From Trissonchulus latispiculum (taxonomy: Eukaryota > Nematoda > Enoplea > Enoplida > Ironidae), in the NCBI GenBank assembly GCA_030248195.1, contig JASAND010006520.1, positions 1 through 64,000 on the forward strand: DNA of 64,000 nucleotides. The letters run 5' to 3'. Made by a program: the position numbers and the translations under genes. Numbering within the stretch: position 1 is the stretch's first letter; every line of letters starts with the position of its first letter. The notes beneath the pieces were generated by a model, which was given only the letters and a program-made list of their open reading frames with translations, searched no databases and was not told the DNA's origin. Positions 60,954 to 64,000 of the stretch are shown here, in pieces.

Positions 60954-61560
60954 CTACTAAACCTGACCTCGCTCTCTAAAGTTGGCGCTTTCTAAACTTG
61001 GCGCTTTCTAACTTTTTGGCCAAAGGAGGTTGTGATCTAGTGAGACAGTGATCTGAGATCAAAAAGGTTTCCATTTAATATATAGTTTGTAGCAAAAATG
61101 GTTGGGTCGTCCCATTTTGGATTAATCTAAGTCACTAGTTTGAAAAAAAAAATTCGTTGAAGTCTCGGCAGGAGGCGAAAACACAATTAAATTCTTGCCT
61201 TGTTTTTAAGTTGATAAATCACTTATATACAATAAACTTGAAACTTATCAGTGTCATAACAACTCAGTAACGAGTGAAGAAGTAATTACACCCATACAGC
61301 TTAAACAATCGAAAAAAAAAATGAAAATACGTAGAAATTTCGTCTGGTAGCAGTAGAATACACGGATTAGTATTAATAGCGGTAGTTTTAGCTTTGTTTC
61401 TTAGCTATGTTTGTATGTATGTAATTGAATGTTAGCCACATTTCGGTAGTATTAAGAGAAGTGAGACTACGACTACAAATTTCCAGATCTGTTAAGTAAA
61501 TTCTTCTTTTAACATAAGCTTGTTTTGTTATGCAACCTTAGTTACCGTAGCATTATCTGT
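60954..61560. other. AT-rich intergenic stretch
   Basis: It contains a tandem 'ggcgctttctaa' pair at 60984-61010 and A-runs. No gene seen. Confidence 0.4.
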
Positions 61561-63405
61561 TATCTGATATATTATTGATCAATTATCGATTACTGATCAG
61601 TTCGTGATCACAACTTTGAAATAAACTTTCGAACTTGAAATTTTCGGCATAAATGTTTTTCCACTTGCTGAATCTAGTCAAAGTAACTTTGCTTAGCTTA
61701 TGCCATGTTGTGATCATGCTATGATTGATCAGTTTCGATTTCTGATTAGTTTGTTACTGCAAACTTTAGTTTGTATTTTGAATATGAAAAATTGTAGATA
61801 GATATTTTCAAACTTACTGAATCTTATTAAAGCAACTTTATTTAGATATACCTAAGCTGTTATCTGATATATTATTGATCAATTATCGATTACTGATCAG
61901 TTCGTGATCACAACTTTGAAATAAACTTTCGAACTTGAAATTTCGACATAAATGTTTTTCCACATGCTGAATCTAGCTAAAATAACTTTGCTTAGCTCAT
62001 GCCATGTTGTGATCATGCTATGATTGATCAGTTATCGATTTCTGATCAGTTTGTTATTGCAAACTTTAGTTTGTATTTTGAATATGAAAAATTGTAGATA
62101 GATGTTTTCAAACTTACTGAATCTTATTAAAGCAACTTTATTTAGATATACCTAAGCTGTTATCTGATATATTATTGATCAATCATCGATTACTGATCAG
62201 TTCGTGATCACAACTTTGAAATAAACTTTCGAACTTGAAATTTTCGGCATAAATGTTTTTCCACTTGCTGAATCTAGCTAAAATAACTTTGCTTAGCTTA
62301 TGCCATGTTGTGATCATGCTATGATTGATCAGATATCGATTTCTGATCAGTTTGTTATTGCAAACTTTAGTTTGTATTTTGAATATGAAAAATTGTAGAT
62401 AGATGTTTTCAAACTTACTGAATCTTATTAAAGCAACTTTATTTAGATATACCTAAGCTGTTATCTGATATATTATTGATCAATCATCGATTACTGATCA
62501 GTTCGTGATCACAACTTTGAAATAAACTTTCGAACTTGAAATTTTCGGCATAAATGTTTTTCCACTTGCTGAATCTAGCTAAGATAACTTTGCTTAGCTT
62601 ATGCCATGTTGTGATCATGCTATGATTGATCAGTTATCGATTTCTGATCAGTTTGTTATTGCAAACTTTAGTTTGTATTTTGAATATGAAAAATTGTAGA
62701 TAGATGTTTTCAAACTTACTGAATCTTATTAAAGCAACTTTATTTAGATATACCTAAGCTGTTATCTGATATATTATTGATCAATCATCGATTACTGATC
62801 AGTTCGTGATCACAACTTTGAAATAAACTTTCGAACTTGAAATTTTCGGCATAAATGTTTTTCCACTTGCTGAATCTAGCTAAAATAACTTTGCTTAGCT
62901 TATGCCATGTTGTGATCATGCTATGATTGATCAGATATCGATTTCTGATCAGTTTGTTATTGCAAACTTTAGTTTGTATTTTGAATATGAAAAATTGTAG
63001 ATAGATGTTTTCAAACTTACTGAATCTTATTAAAGCAACTTTATTTAGATATACCTAAGCTGTTATCTGATATAGTATTGATCAATTATCGATTACTGAT
63101 CAGTTCGTGATCACAACTTTGAAATAAACTTTCGAACTTGAAATTTTCGGCATAAATGTTTTTCCACTTGCTGAATCTAGCTAAAATAACTCTGCTTAGC
63201 TCATGCCATGTTGTGATCATGGTATGATTGATCAGTTATCGATTTCTGATCAGTTTGTTATTGCAAACTTTAGTTTGTATTTTGACCATGAAAAATTGTG
63301 GATCGAGGTTTTCAAACTTACTGAATCTTATTAAAGCAACTTTATTTAGATTTACCTAAGCTGTTATCTTATATATTATTGATCAATTATCGATTGTTGA
63401 TCAGT
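61561..63405 (+). repeat. ~300-bp satellite rich in TGATCA and ATCGAT palindromes
   Basis: 'tatctgatat' and its variant recur at 61561, 61861, 62161, 62462, 62763, 63064 and 63365 (period 300-301), giving six full units and a partial one. Each unit has two clusters of palindromes: ttgatcaa, atcgat, ctgatcag and gtgatcac spaced about 9-11 bp, and a second set further on. Units differ at few positions and do not code. Confidence 0.95.
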
Positions 63406-63544
63406 TCTAGCATACGTAGTTATAAGATTATTATGTATGCGAATAACATCTATTAATGTGTAATGAAATAGTACAGAACGTGGAATCATATATTTGTAAC
63501 CACTTACCGTATCGGCTTGAGTAGTATAGATGACCAATGACGAC

Positions 63545-63660
63545 CACTTAGCACTTAAGAGTGTGCTATGTTCTTAATGAAGGGACGATCAGTTGACACT
63601 GAAGGGACGACCAGTTAACACTTAAGAGCGTGCTATGTTCTTAATGTAACAGCATCTCTC
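63545..63660. repeat. short direct duplication
   Basis: 'cacttaagagtgtgctatgttcttaatg' occurs at about 63551 and again, as 'gagcgtgctatg', at about 63620. Between them 'gaagggacga-cagtt' is repeated twice. Confidence 0.7.
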
Positions 63661-63721
63661 AAGTATTAATTGGTCGCCCTTAAGAGGGCGGGTGGGGTAA
63701 AATGACGACCGTATGATATAA

Positions 63722-64000
63722 TTAATCGTGGTCAGGATACGCAGTCTTGATAATCCATTCCTGACCGACCTGTTTCGTAACAACCCGTACTGTATGAGTG
63801 AGCTCTCCGGTTAATCCGAATGTTCCAACAACGTATGGAAAACGCCGAAAGTAAAACTTCCGTTTTTCTTTCCTTCCACGCTCGTCCCTTCCCATTATTA
63901 CTCTGGTCTTCTGCGGCTGTTGGAATGTTTGCATAATAGTTTCTACTGCCGTCTTTTTATCGTTGAAGACGGATATTCCAGAACCGGGGGATACAGGAGG
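63722..64000 (-). CDS. partial ORF at the window edge, possible RNase-toxin-like domain
   Basis: The frame is open from the right edge for 92 codons to a stop at 63722. It has a helix ('KKTAVETIMQTF'), a basic middle and a C-terminus 'TVRVVTKQVGQEWIIKTAYP'. The 'V-x-V-x(6-8)-G-x-x-I-x-TAYP' ending is like that of small RNase domains of the EndoU/polymorphic-toxin (BECR) type, often acquired horizontally. No catalytic site can be assigned from this fragment, and the upstream part lies outside the window. It could equally be an unrelated host exon. Confidence 0.35.
   Translation of the reverse strand, partial: PPVSPGSGISVFNDKKTAVETIMQTFQQPQKTRVIMGRDERGRKEKRKFYFRRFPYVVGTFGLTGELTHTVRVVTKQVGQEWIIKTAYPDHD

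Noticed and set aside
1..64000. CRISPR arrays, rRNA genes or bacterial operons
   Set aside because: The tandem repeats present are long satellites or minisatellites without spacer structure; no rRNA signature was seen; gene edges are splice-type.

Overview
The window is eukaryotic and almost certainly comes from an invertebrate animal with a repeat-rich genome; I cannot name the species. The reasons are AT-rich intergenic DNA with splice-type exon edges, a chymotrypsin-type protease terminal exon, a GPCR-like terminal exon, LTR and DNA transposons, many foldback elements (MITEs) and satellites. Nearly all confidently coding sequence belongs to mobile elements. I see no rRNA, tRNA, CRISPR or bacterial operon features.

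Layout. 1-1003 is an antisense piece of a long LTR. 1004-9411 is a DNA transposon with ~235-bp terminal inverted repeats (TIRs). It carries the end of a transposase fused to a cysteine-rich finger and a USP-like cysteine protease, and it is riddled with G/C-tract MITEs that make 8-bp target duplications. 9412-23400 is a giant Ty3/gypsy-type retroelement. It has the tail of a 5' LTR, a primer-binding site, and one intact 3771-residue frame encoding Gag, then an envelope-like glycoprotein, then protease, RT, RNase H, integrase and a C-terminal OTU-type protease. A second ORF behind a splice acceptor encodes a NADAR (YbiA-like) domain. The envelope sits between Gag and Pol rather than after Pol.

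23.3-35 kb is a field of foldback and hAT-like MITEs around small host-like or orphan coding remnants: a serine-protease exon, a GPCR TM6-TM7 exon, and a fragment resembling a herpes-tegument-type deubiquitinase. 35-43.4 kb holds two ~3.2-kb direct copies of a segment with a pseudogene; one copy carries a MITE and the other keeps the empty site. 43.6-56 kb is a ~367-bp satellite with trimeric higher-order structure. It is interrupted by a 6139-bp solo LTR (TG...CA, 4-bp target duplication) related to the giant element's LTR and carrying a striking heat-shock-element-like array, and by two head-to-head hAT-like MITEs. 57-64 kb has several short tandem repeats, a candidate signal-peptide exon, a GC-rich minus-strand gene broken by one frameshift, a ~300-bp satellite packed with TGATCA palindromes, and a minus-strand ORF running off the right edge.

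The most notable theme is accessory enzymes of ubiquitin and ADP-ribose signalling carried by unrelated mobile elements: USP-like in the DNA transposon, OTU plus NADAR in the retroelement, and a tegument-like fragment at 33 kb. I infer that these may counter host restriction; the sequence itself shows only the domains.
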